Part shown: positions 23,998 to 32,629 of the stretch, in pieces | Layout of the letters: each line of letters begins with the position of its first letter | How positions within the stretch are numbered: position 1 is the stretch's first letter | NCBI GenBank assembly: GCA_032252755.1 | Contig: JAVUPY010000094.1 | Location: 1-64,000, forward strand | Direction: 5' to 3' | Length of the DNA: 64,000 nt | From: Terriglobia bacterium | Lineage (GTDB): Bacteria > Acidobacteriota > Terriglobia > Terriglobales > Acidobacteriaceae | Notes under the pieces: generated by a model | What the model was told of the DNA's origin: nothing | The model's input: only the letters and a program-made list of their open reading frames with translations | Database searches by the model: none | Position numbers and translations under genes: made by a program

Positions 23998-25716
23998 TCA
24001 GCTTGCTGCGGATCCCCGACGTTTCTGGCGCTCGAAGATTTCGCGCACGCGATCAATGGTATCGATTTCGTCAGCAGACTTGTCATCCCGAAGGCGGACT
24101 ATGCGTGGGAAGCGAAGCGCATAACCGCTGTCGTGACGGTCGGATTCCATCACGGCATTGAACGCCACTTCGAGAACAATCTTCGGCTCCACCTCGCGCA
24201 CCCATCCGTGATCGGTAAGGGTGTGAGCGAGGAACCACTGGGTCATTTTGGCGATCTCGACGTCGGTGAGTCCCGTGTAAGCCTTGCCGACGTTGCGGAG
24301 ACGATGTCCGTCGCGCACTGCGAAGGTGTAGTCGCTGAGAACCTTGGCGCGCTTCCCATGACCGTACTCGACGGCCGTAACAATGACGTCGAGAGTGGCG
24401 AGTTCCCGCTTGAGCTTGAGCCACGAGCGTCCGCGCCGGCCGGGGAGATACGGCGAGTTCAGGTCCTTGATCATCAGCCCTTCGTTGCCACGGGCCTGGG
24501 CTTGTTCAAAGAGGCGGTCGAGTTCTGCAGGAGAATTTGCTTCCCATGCCGGCGCCCGCAGGACACGAGGAGAGTCGTGCGGGTTCTCTTCCGCGAAAAG
24601 CGGGCTCTGACGATCGCCGGCGTGCTCGCCAGTTGCGGGGACGAGTGGCGTTGCGAAGAGCAAGTTCAGGCGTTCGTTGCGTACGCGTAGAGTTTCGTCG
24701 ATGATGAGTTCTCCACCGAGATGCAGGACGTCGAAGACAACGTAGGCGACAGGGATATCGCGCAGGAGCGTACGACTGACGCGTTTGCGTCCCAGGCGTT
24801 TTTGCAGTGACGAGAACGGGAGAGCGCGGCCGCCGGGTTCGTCGAAGTCCCAGGCTAGAATTTCGCCATCGAGAACGGCACTTCGGGGAAGTGCCGCGAG
24901 CCATGGAACGAGTTCCGGGAACGACTCGGTGATATCGTCACGCGTCCGCGAGAAGATTCGGACGCGCTGATCGACGGTGTGTGCCTGGGCGCGAATACCA
25001 TCGTACTTGTCTTCGACACGTGCGTGCTCGAAATACTCGAAAGCCTCTGCGGAGTCTGCGGCGGGGCTGGCGAGCATGAAGCCGATGGGGTGAAAGAGGC
25101 GCAGGCGTGCTTCGGACAGGCGGTTCTCAATTGCAAGGCGCGTAGTTTCCGCAAGATCGCCGAGCAGCATGTTAGCGCGCTGCACTTGCTCAATGGAGCG
25201 CCCCCACGCCTTCGCAACGGCTTCTTCAACGAGGCTCTCCTTGAGTCCGATGCGCATATCGCCGGTGATGAGCTTGACGAAGTACTTGGCGCCGAGCGGA
25301 CTGAGACGAGAGAGTATCTCCTGAAGTTCAGCCATCCGGGCCACCGTGTCGCGAGCAGACGCAAGGTTGTCAAAAACGGCTTCCAGATCGGCGATCGAGA
25401 GTTCGCTTAACTTTGGGGCGATGCCCCGGAGGACATCTGCTGCGGCTGATCCGAGATCGCCGTAACGGCGGTAGGTCGCGGAGAGTTCGCGCTCGCTCTT
25501 GCCGGTGATGGCCGCAATAGCGCGCCAGAGTTGCGCACCCCCAAGTTGCAGCGTGCGCTCCTCCCAGACGGGGAAGACCTGGCCAGCGAGAAATTGTGCC
25601 GCGCGGGGAGCGGTCGTGGGACCAAGCGAACGGAGATAGTCCGCGACGATGCGCGTCTTCTCCGTCTTCTTCGTGGTGGCGGCTGCGGCCTCGCAGGTTG
25701 CGGCGAAGGTGTCCAT
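23998..25716 (-). CDS. lig: ATP-dependent DNA ligase
   Basis: 572 residues. Nick-sealing ligase of the archaeal-type LigB/Lig1 architecture. N-terminal helical DNA-binding domain (1-200), then adenylation domain with motif I EDKYDGIRAQAH (catalytic Lys near 238), motif IIIa VAYVVFDVLHL, motif IV EGLMIKDLNSPYLPGRRG and motif V WLKLKRE, and a C-terminal OB fold. Bacterial ATP-dependent ligases are accessory to the NAD-dependent LigA and act in repair. It is downstream of the M13 peptidase with a 203-bp spacer holding a terminator and an octamer array, so it is probably its own unit. Confidence 0.93.
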   Translation of the reverse strand: MDTFAATCEAAAATTKKTEKTRIVADYLRSLGPTTAPRAAQFLAGQVFPVWEERTLQLGGAQLWRAIAAITGKSERELSATYRRYGDLGSAAADVLRGIAPKLSELSIADLEAVFDNLASARDTVARMAELQEILSRLSPLGAKYFVKLITGDMRIGLKESLVEEAVAKAWGRSIEQVQRANMLLGDLAETTRLAIENRLSEARLRLFHPIGFMLASPAADSAEAFEYFEHARVEDKYDGIRAQAHTVDQRVRIFSRTRDDITESFPELVPWLAALPRSAVLDGEILAWDFDEPGGRALPFSSLQKRLGRKRVSRTLLRDIPVAYVVFDVLHLGGELIIDETLRVRNERLNLLFATPLVPATGEHAGDRQSPLFAEENPHDSPRVLRAPAWEANSPAELDRLFEQAQARGNEGLMIKDLNSPYLPGRRGRSWLKLKRELATLDVIVTAVEYGHGKRAKVLSDYTFAVRDGHRLRNVGKAYTGLTDVEIAKMTQWFLAHTLTDHGWVREVEPKIVLEVAFNAVMESDRHDSGYALRFPRIVRLRDDKSADEIDTIDRVREIFERQKRRGSAAS

Positions 25717-25720
25717 AAAG

Positions 25721-25744
25721 CTGCTCAGCTACTCAGCTGCTCAG
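25721..25744. repeat. Octamer tandem array, CTGCTCAG type
   Basis: CTGCTCAG, CTACTCAG and CTGCTCAG, directly upstream of the DNA ligase start at 25716. Same core as the array at 10381-10404. Confidence 0.6.
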
Positions 25745-25863
25745 CCAAGCGAAACCCTATTCTCGGCTGAGAAGCTTAACAGAAGCACTGGTTTGATGCC
25801 GGGGAAGACCAAGAGAAGCGGGGAGCATCGTGCCTAGAGGGATCCTTCGCTGCGTTCAGGACG

Positions 25864-25898
25864 AGAAAAATGGGAGGCCGGGTAGGCCTCCCATAAAA
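25864..25898 (-). terminator. Intrinsic terminator of the M13 peptidase gene
   Basis: A 10-bp perfect stem ATGGGAGGCC / GGCCTCCCAT, 5-nt loop, then TTTTTC on the minus strand, 22 bp after the peptidase stop. Confidence 0.85.
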
Positions 25899-25919
25899 AC
25901 AGCAACTCGTTGAGTTCTC

Positions 25920-27959
25920 TTACCAGACGCGGCAGGGCTTCCCCGAGACCATGGGGTCGCCGGCCTTACAGCTGAAGGCCTTCTCGAACTCCGGAGAGTT
26001 CTGGACGACGCCGTTCACGCGGTACTTGCCGGGTGAGTGTGGATCGACGATGGCCAACTGGCGTGCGATCTGGTCGGTCTGGTTCTGGCACCAGATCTGG
26101 GCGTAGCCGATGAAGAATCGCTGCGCGGGCGTGTAGCCGTCGATCGGAATATTCATCTTGTCGCCCATGATTTCCTGCAGAGCCAGGTAGGCCAGGTGCA
26201 GTCCGCCGTTATCCGCGGTGTTTTCGCCCAGCGTTAGCTTGCCGTTGAGCTTTACTTCGCCCTTGTCGTCCTTCACGGCCACGAAGTTGCTGTACTCATC
26301 GGCGATGCACTGCGAACGCTCGTCATAGGCCTTGGCGTCTGCAGCGGTCCACCAATCAGTGAGATTGCCCTGGGCGTCGAACTTGCGGCCCTGATCGTCG
26401 AAACCGTGAGTCAGTTCGTGGCCGATCACGACGCCGATGCCGCCAAGGTTCACGGCGTCATCAGTCAATTTGCTGAAGAAGGGAGGCTGCAGAATACCAG
26501 CCGGGAAGTTGATGTTGTTCTGGCTGGGACTGTAGTAGGCGTTAACGGTCGGAGGCGTCATGCCCCATTCGGTGCGATCGACCGGCTTGTTGAGCTTGTT
26601 GTGATTGCGGTCGATTTCAAACTTGCTTGCACGGCGAATGTTTCCGAGAAGATCGGTTCGCGTGACGTTAACGCTGCTGTAGTCCTTCCAGTGATCGGGA
26701 TAGCCTATCTTGTTCATCACGGCCTGGAGTTTCTCGAGAGCTTTTTTCTTCGTCTCAGGGCCCATCCAGTCGATGTTGTGAATGTCGTTGTTCATCTGGT
26801 GCTCGATGGCGTTCACCATCTTCAGAGTGCGTGCCTTGCCCTCGGGACCAAAGGTCTGATCGACGTAGATGCGACCGAGTGCTTCGCCGAGGCTGCGATC
26901 GGTGAGGCGAGTGCAGCGCTTCCAGCGGACTTCTGGTTCCTTCGCGCCGCTCATGTACCGGCCACCAAATTCGAAGCTCTCGTCGAAGAATGGCTTGGAG
27001 AGCCAGGACGCGGAGGCGTTGAGAACCTTCCAGCGCAGATAGGTCTTCCAGTCGTTCAGTGGGATGCTGGTTATGAGCGGGTTTACGGCCTTGAAGAACT
27101 CGGGGTTGCTGATGTTGACGCGATCGAATTTTGCGACACCAGTGGCCGGGAAGTACTCGGCGAAGTCGAAGTTCGGTGCGGTACTCAACAATTCAGAGAC
27201 GGGAACGATGTGATCGCTGTTCTTGGGGTCGCGACGCATCACGCGATCCATGGCAGCCTTGGCGAGCTGGGTCTCTATATCCATCACCGTCTTTGAATCT
27301 TTGGATGCCTGATCGGCGCTTTCGCCGAGCAGTTCGAACATCTTCTGAACGTGCGCCAGATACTTTTCGCGGGTCTCGACCGACTTCGGATCTTCTTTGA
27401 GGTAGTAGTCGCGATCGGGAAGCGTCAGCCCGCCCTGGTCGACATCGGCGAGGTGCTTGGTCGCGTTGTGCTGATCGACGCCGACACCGAACCGGAATAG
27501 CGCCGAAACAGATTGGTTTTGCAGGCTGGCGATCGTCAGCATGAGTTGCTTGGTGTTGGAGATTTTCGCGACCTCGTCCAACTGGGGCTGGATGGGCTTG
27601 GCACCGAGTTCGTCCGCTCGCTTCTCATCCATGCAGGCGGCGTAGAAGTCGCCGACCTTGCTTTCAATGGCATCATGCTTTCCGGGAGCGGCCGCCTTTT
27701 CTAGAATGCCGTGCAAGACGCTCTGGTTGTACTCGTCGAGTTCGTTGAAACGGCCCCAACGGGACTTATCCGCGGGAATAGGATTGGCTTTGCGCCATCC
27801 GCCACAGGCGAACTGGTAGAAATCCTGACAGGGATTGACGCTGGTATCAAATGCCGACTTGTCGAAGCTGACCGGAGCCTTCGGGGTTTCATTCGCGGTC
27901 TGCGCGAAAAGCACGGTCGATAAAAGCAGAACTGCTGGAAGAACAAACCAAGAGCGCAT
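25920..27959 (-). CDS. pepO: M13 family (neprilysin-type) metallopeptidase
   Basis: About 679 residues from ATG 27957-27959 (after GAGGAA). Signal peptide (about 1-20, SWFVLPAVLLLSTVLFAQ). The zinc site is GHELTHGF near residue 514 with the downstream GENTADNGG glutamate near 573; NAYYSPSQNNINFPAGILQPP is the conserved substrate-binding part. The last residues CRVW, with Cys four from the end, fit the family consensus. Neprilysin-type enzymes cleave short peptides in the periplasm or outside the cell. Such genes are multicopy in Acidobacteriota. Monocistronic, with its own terminator. Confidence 0.93.
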   Translation of the reverse strand: MRSWFVLPAVLLLSTVLFAQTANETPKAPVSFDKSAFDTSVNPCQDFYQFACGGWRKANPIPADKSRWGRFNELDEYNQSVLHGILEKAAAPGKHDAIESKVGDFYAACMDEKRADELGAKPIQPQLDEVAKISNTKQLMLTIASLQNQSVSALFRFGVGVDQHNATKHLADVDQGGLTLPDRDYYLKEDPKSVETREKYLAHVQKMFELLGESADQASKDSKTVMDIETQLAKAAMDRVMRRDPKNSDHIVPVSELLSTAPNFDFAEYFPATGVAKFDRVNISNPEFFKAVNPLITSIPLNDWKTYLRWKVLNASASWLSKPFFDESFEFGGRYMSGAKEPEVRWKRCTRLTDRSLGEALGRIYVDQTFGPEGKARTLKMVNAIEHQMNNDIHNIDWMGPETKKKALEKLQAVMNKIGYPDHWKDYSSVNVTRTDLLGNIRRASKFEIDRNHNKLNKPVDRTEWGMTPPTVNAYYSPSQNNINFPAGILQPPFFSKLTDDAVNLGGIGVVIGHELTHGFDDQGRKFDAQGNLTDWWTAADAKAYDERSQCIADEYSNFVAVKDDKGEVKLNGKLTLGENTADNGGLHLAYLALQEIMGDKMNIPIDGYTPAQRFFIGYAQIWCQNQTDQIARQLAIVDPHSPGKYRVNGVVQNSPEFEKAFSCKAGDPMVSGKPCRVW

Positions 27960-28129
27960 AGTTTCCTCTAAAAGCTGACTTGGATTTTGCGTGCAATGCG
28001 GACTCCACATCGGGACAGCCGACCAGCCCGGCGTAAAGGTTGGAGACCTGTGTAGACGTACTCGCGGGGAAAAGGTTAGCAGCTTCGGAAAAGAACGCGC
28101 AATAATTTAGGGGCGGTCGGGAGCACAAA

Positions 28130-29203
28130 TCAGAACACGCGCAGGCGAATGGTGAGGTATTTCTTAGGATTCTCTCGAATGGCCTTGATCAGGTTGCGGG
28201 ACTCAAGCAACATCTGGTCGGCGTTGTTGTAGAGTGAGGGATTCTTGAGGAGTGCGCCTGCGCTACCTTCGCCGGCATTCAGACGCGCGACGATGTTGTT
28301 GAGATTCGTAATGGTCGTATCCAGCTTCCTGGCGAACTCTTCGTCGTGCGCAAACTTACCGAGAGCACCCTTGCCTTCGTTGATGTTGGTCATCAGTTCG
28401 TTGGCTTTTGCGAGGGTCTGGTTTGCGTTGTTGTAAAGCGTTGGATCCTTCACCAGTTTGCCGAGCGTGCCCTGGCCCGAGTTAATGCTATCCATCGTGC
28501 TGTTCAACCTATCGATTGAGCTGTTCAGCTTCGTGTACATCGTCTCGTCTTTGAGGAGCTTACCAATGGTGCCCTTGCCGTTGTTGATATCAGCGAGGAT
28601 AACCTGCACCTGGCGAACGGCGTCGTTGAGGTTCGCGTAGAGCTGCTTGTCGTAGATCAGCTTGCCAACGGAACCTTGCCCGCTTTCCACGGCGCTCATG
28701 ATGCGATCGGCGCGCTTCAGGAGAGTATCTACATTCTGGAGAGTTCCCTGGCTGGCGCGCACGACATCCTGAAGGTCGGGCACAGCCTCCGCCTGCAACA
28801 CCGCTCCGTTCTTGACTTCGCCACCAGCGGCAGCACGACTGTCGATGTCGACGAAAGTTTCACCGAGGACACCTGCGGTGCTGAGTTCCACGCGAGAATC
28901 GGCGCGCAGGAAGCTCTGGTACTTGGTGTTCACGCTCATCTGGATCTGGACTGGCGTCGGCGATTTCTCGGGAACGACCTGGATACCGGCCACGTTCCCA
29001 ATATCAACGCCCTGCAACCGGACGGGAGCTCCTTTCCGCAACCCGTTGGCATTGTCCACATAGGAGTAGATGGTGATCTTGGGGCTGAATAGTCCGGTAG
29101 TGCCGGTCATGAGGAAGATAAGAATACCCAGCACAATGGACGCAACAATCACGGTCAAGCCGACCTTTAGCTGCGACCATCTAAGTTCTTTTTCGCTCGG
29201 CAC
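28130..29203 (-). CDS. MCE/MlaD family lipid-transport protein
   Basis: 357 residues from GTG 29201-29203. A single N-terminal membrane helix (VGLTVIVASIVLGILIFL) is followed by the MCE domain (TIYSYVDNANGLRKGAPV, VRLQGVDIGNVAGIQ, about 45-125), then a long helical region made of about four 35-38-residue repeats of the GxGTIGKLxxDxxxYxxLN pattern. Such proteins form hexameric periplasmic tunnels that move phospholipids between membranes with an MlaE/MlaF ABC transporter, which is not in the window. The repeats probably extend the needle. It is 52 bp from the spermidine-synthase-like gene, so likely cotranscribed. Confidence 0.85.
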   Translation of the reverse strand: MPSEKELRWSQLKVGLTVIVASIVLGILIFLMTGTTGLFSPKITIYSYVDNANGLRKGAPVRLQGVDIGNVAGIQVVPEKSPTPVQIQMSVNTKYQSFLRADSRVELSTAGVLGETFVDIDSRAAAGGEVKNGAVLQAEAVPDLQDVVRASQGTLQNVDTLLKRADRIMSAVESGQGSVGKLIYDKQLYANLNDAVRQVQVILADINNGKGTIGKLLKDETMYTKLNSSIDRLNSTMDSINSGQGTLGKLVKDPTLYNNANQTLAKANELMTNINEGKGALGKFAHDEEFARKLDTTITNLNNIVARLNAGEGSAGALLKNPSLYNNADQMLLESRNLIKAIRENPKKYLTIRLRVF

Positions 29204-29255
29204 CTTCCCCCCGCTGCAAGCACCGAATCATAACAGATGCTTAGCCGACAGTCAC

Positions 29256-31685
29256 TTAGCTGCCCCGGCGGGCCAGCGGTGCAGCACGGAATGCCCGGCT
29301 GAGGAGTCCCGCCAGCGCATAGCAAACCGCTGCCAAGATCAACGTGGCATGAAGGCCCCACTGAATGGCAATGAACATCGCGAGGACAGAGCCGAGCACA
29401 CTGGATGAAGCATTCAGCGCCCATGCCCATTCGACGCGGCTGCCGTCAGCGGCAGAACCCAGTTCCGCGTCGGAGATGCCTTTCGCCTCGGGCGCCATAG
29501 CGCGGAGGCCAGTTGGAAACGGCATTCCCATAAGGAATCCCAAGGGAATAAGCAATGCGCCGCTGATGAACAATTTGAGTGCGAATGGGAATCCAATGGC
29601 GCCGTGGAAAATAGTCGGGAGCAGAGCCACGTAACCGAGAGCCAGTGCGGCAATCACCAGTGCGACCCACCACACACGATACGGGTTGGGAACCCAGCGG
29701 CGCGAAACCAGGCTGCCGATTCCAGACGACAGCAGCATCAGGAAGACTACGACCGTGAGCGCATACACTGGGTGGCCGAGGAACAGGACGAAGCGCTGGA
29801 TCAGCGTGATCTCGACAAGGATGTAGCCGAGCCCGATGGCGATGAAGTAGAGCAGGCGCCATGGGCTCTCGCCTTTGGCCGGCGCGTGCAGCGCGAGCGG
29901 GAGCAATAGGAAAGCAAGGACGGCGACTACCGAGAGCGCGAGAAGAATCAGCAGAACGAGGACGCCAAGGTTGACTTTCCAGTCGATCCCCTTCTGCAGT
30001 GGAGAATGTGTGAAGAGTTGTTTCAGCTTGAGAGTGAAAAAGAAGAAGGGCGCGTCATCTGTCACCGGGCTCACGTTGTACTGGTATTTCTGCGCGAACC
30101 CGACCGGATCGCGGCTCACAATCATGGCCGTAAAAGGATTCCAGCGCAGGTGAGGATCAACCGGATTAACACCGGCCGGACGCGACCGATCGGAGGGCGA
30201 GTAGATGAGGTGCAGGTTCTTGTTGTTCTGGATGTGCACGAACACGCGGCGTTCTTCCTCCTGCGTGAATGCGGATTTCTTAGCCAGCACCAACACTGGC
30301 CGTCCGTCCTCGTTCAATTCACCATCGCTGACGATGATGAAGTGCTTCGTGATGTCCCGAACCCCGAGATCCTGCAGGACGGCCATGGCGTTGGCGACCA
30401 CGCGCAGCGCTTCGCGTGGGCTCTTGAACTCCCAGCGCGTGATGGCAATCATTCCGTCCGGTTTGAGATGGTCAAAGTACTCTCGGAACGCTTCTTCCGT
30501 GTAGAGATTGTTCTCGCTGAGGGCGAAGGCGCCGGCGGCGGTCGAGGCCCAGGTATCGACTAGCGTCATCTGGATGACGTCAAACTTGTCGTGGCTCTGG
30601 CGAATGAAAGTCCGGCCATCGCTGACGTGGATGTGCACCTGCGGCCGGGTGTAAAGGTTGTACGAATAGGCCGCGAAGCGATCCCGCATGATGTTGTTGG
30701 CGATGGCAGGATTGATTTCAGCGCCGACAACCTTCTGGCTGCCGTTGGTGAGGGCACGCAAGATGTCCTCGCCGCCCCCCGGACCGATAATGGCGAAGTC
30801 CCCCGTGGGCCGCACGACGTTGACTACGCCGGGAACAGCGGCCATCAGACCCGGTTTCCACCTCTCAACGTTGGCGGGATCCGGATGCGGGATGTAGGTA
30901 GTCGCGTCGGCGTCAATGACGATAACCGGAGAGCCGCCCTGGTTATCGACCTCGACGCGCGAGATGGCGTTCCACTTGGAATATTCGACGTACTTCGGAT
31001 CGCGGTACATGCCCTTGGCGTAAATGATGTCGAAGAGACGACCGTGAAGGTTGATCGCAGTGAGCGCGACAAAAATGGCAGCGAGAGCAAGGCCGGCATT
31101 ACGCAGGCGCGGAGTGTCGCTCCAGAGCGAGGCGGCGACGGCCAGAGCCCAGGCGGAGCAGAGAATCGCATTCGGACCGCCGAGCCAGTTCAGGGCCGGA
31201 ACAGTAAACAGGCACGCCAGAGCTCCGCCAGTCAGGTCGGCACCGTAGAGGCGTGGGATCGAAGACGACATCCTCGCGAAAATGACCGAAAGCAGCACAC
31301 CACAGCAGAAGAACGGACACGCCGAGGCCAGATAGACAATCGTCAGCCGAAAGAAATTGCCCGTTGAAATGTCGAGACTGACGCTGCTGTGCAGCACGAT
31401 TTCGAGAACGACCAAAGTCAGCAACGAACCGGCAAGACAGCAGACGGCGGCAATGTGGCGGCTCTCGAAGCGCGTGAGCCATGCGCGACGCACGAAGGCG
31501 AAGACTCCGCCGGCGCCGAGACCAAGCAGAGCGATCGAGATCGCGAGAAATGCGAAATGGTAGAAGAGCACGACGGAGAACAGACGCGTCAGTGATAGTT
31601 CAAGAAGAAGAGCGGAGAAGCTTACGAGCGCGACTCCGGCCAGCAGGCGTACGCTTCCTTGTCGCAGCGTGGATTGTTGATTCAT
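29256..31685 (-). CDS. Polytopic membrane protein with spermidine-synthase-like domain
   Basis: 809 residues. About seven transmembrane helices form the N-terminal third (LVSFSALLLELSLTRLFSVV onward), then a soluble Rossmann domain with the SAM-type loop FAIIGPGGGEDILRA (near residue 300) and the VVGAEINPAI acidic strand, then five or six more C-terminal helices. This resembles the MFS-fused spermidine-synthase-like proteins common in environmental bacteria. The enzymatic product is unknown: aminopropyl transfer is the family's usual reaction, but membrane-fused forms have not been characterised here. acpS starts 7 bp upstream, so they form an operon with selA and DUF488. Confidence 0.8.
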   Translation of the reverse strand: MNQQSTLRQGSVRLLAGVALVSFSALLLELSLTRLFSVVLFYHFAFLAISIALLGLGAGGVFAFVRRAWLTRFESRHIAAVCCLAGSLLTLVVLEIVLHSSVSLDISTGNFFRLTIVYLASACPFFCCGVLLSVIFARMSSSIPRLYGADLTGGALACLFTVPALNWLGGPNAILCSAWALAVAASLWSDTPRLRNAGLALAAIFVALTAINLHGRLFDIIYAKGMYRDPKYVEYSKWNAISRVEVDNQGGSPVIVIDADATTYIPHPDPANVERWKPGLMAAVPGVVNVVRPTGDFAIIGPGGGEDILRALTNGSQKVVGAEINPAIANNIMRDRFAAYSYNLYTRPQVHIHVSDGRTFIRQSHDKFDVIQMTLVDTWASTAAGAFALSENNLYTEEAFREYFDHLKPDGMIAITRWEFKSPREALRVVANAMAVLQDLGVRDITKHFIIVSDGELNEDGRPVLVLAKKSAFTQEEERRVFVHIQNNKNLHLIYSPSDRSRPAGVNPVDPHLRWNPFTAMIVSRDPVGFAQKYQYNVSPVTDDAPFFFFTLKLKQLFTHSPLQKGIDWKVNLGVLVLLILLALSVVAVLAFLLLPLALHAPAKGESPWRLLYFIAIGLGYILVEITLIQRFVLFLGHPVYALTVVVFLMLLSSGIGSLVSRRWVPNPYRVWWVALVIAALALGYVALLPTIFHGAIGFPFALKLFISGALLIPLGFLMGMPFPTGLRAMAPEAKGISDAELGSAADGSRVEWAWALNASSSVLGSVLAMFIAIQWGLHATLILAAVCYALAGLLSRAFRAAPLARRGS

Positions 31686-31692
31686 GTGGGAC

Positions 31693-32070
31693 CTAATTCT
31701 CGAGAATGACTTGTGCGATGGCGATCTGCTCCGTGTGCGAAAGGGAGACGGATGCGGACTTCATACCGAGCCGTTTTGCAAACTCCGCGGCCTTGCCGTG
31801 AAAATCCATCGTGGGCTTGCCCGAAGGCAGACGAACAACCTCGACATCTTGCCACGTTACCCCGCGCTTCCAGCCCGTGCCTATGGCTTTCAAGGCCGCT
31901 TCCTTGGCAGCAAAGCGCGCGGCGAAGCGTTCGTACTTGTTAGCCTTGGACTCGCAGTAACGGATCTCAGCAGGGGTAAAGACGCGGTTGAGAAAGCGCG
32001 CGCCGTAACGCTCGATGGCGGCCTGCACGCGCGGAACTTCGGCGATGTCTACTCCCATGCCGACGATCAT
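31693..32070 (-). CDS. acpS: Holo-[acyl-carrier-protein] synthase
   Basis: 125 residues from ATG 32068-32070; upstream in-frame codons do not fit the family. It transfers 4'-phosphopantetheine from CoA to apo-ACP. The motifs are GVDIAEVPRVQAAIERYG (metal-binding Asp), ARFAAKEAALKAIGTGWKRG (Glu and Lys of the active site) and SVSLSHTEQIAIA at the end. Standard length for the AcpS group. It lies 28 bp downstream of DUF488 and 7 bp upstream of the spermidine-synthase-like gene. Confidence 0.95.
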   Translation of the reverse strand: MIVGMGVDIAEVPRVQAAIERYGARFLNRVFTPAEIRYCESKANKYERFAARFAAKEAALKAIGTGWKRGVTWQDVEVVRLPSGKPTMDFHGKAAEFAKRLGMKSASVSLSHTEQIAIAQVILEN

Positions 32071-32098
32071 CGACGGTAAGACTAAATGACGAAGGGCC

Positions 32099-32629
32099 TC
32101 AGAACAACTGTCCTGCATTGTAGAGAAGCTTGCCGTCGACGACATGCGCTTCCTTCATGAGCGTGTGGCGGCGCGTCGGGCCAGTGGCGTCGATGTGCTC
32201 GACCGTGTCGCCGTGGGCGGTGTAGTAATCGGAAACCATCATGCGATGGCAGTGGAACCACACGCGCTCGGCACACATAATGGCGGTAGGCTGGCCCTCG
32301 GCGAGTTGACGAACCTCGGCAGCAGCGGCCTGGAACTGCGGCGTGAGCATGTAGTCGGCGTAGTTGCGGAAGGAGTCGTTGCGCAGGGCCGTGTTGGGGG
32401 AGTTCTCCAACTGCTTCTTTCGGTGTCCGCCGAGGTCTTTCTTCCAAACGTACTCGATGCCGGCTTTCGGCAACTCCTGTTCGAGGTTCTCGCGATTGAA
32501 ATGCGGATGGCGGCGCGACATGGGGAACGCGCGGATATCGACGAGAGTCTTGATGCCGTGCGCCTGGAGAGCTTCGATGAGCTCGGCGAGAGAGCGGGTG
32601 GAGTGTCCGATGGTGTAGATGGTGGCCAC
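32099..32629 (-). CDS. DUF488 family protein
   Basis: 176 residues from GTG 32627-32629. The family pattern is clear: YTIGHSTRSLAELIEALQAH, LVDIRAFPMSRRHPHFN, the Tyr-rich middle and the C-terminal MCAERVWFHCHR. DUF488 proteins have a Rossmann-like fold with a proposed nucleotide or nucleic-acid-related enzyme function that is still undefined. The CxxxxxxxCHR cysteines are typical of this family. The GTG overlaps the selA stop by one base (TAGTG), indicating translational coupling. Confidence 0.85.
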   Translation of the reverse strand: MATIYTIGHSTRSLAELIEALQAHGIKTLVDIRAFPMSRRHPHFNRENLEQELPKAGIEYVWKKDLGGHRKKQLENSPNTALRNDSFRNYADYMLTPQFQAAAAEVRQLAEGQPTAIMCAERVWFHCHRMMVSDYYTAHGDTVEHIDATGPTRRHTLMKEAHVVDGKLLYNAGQLF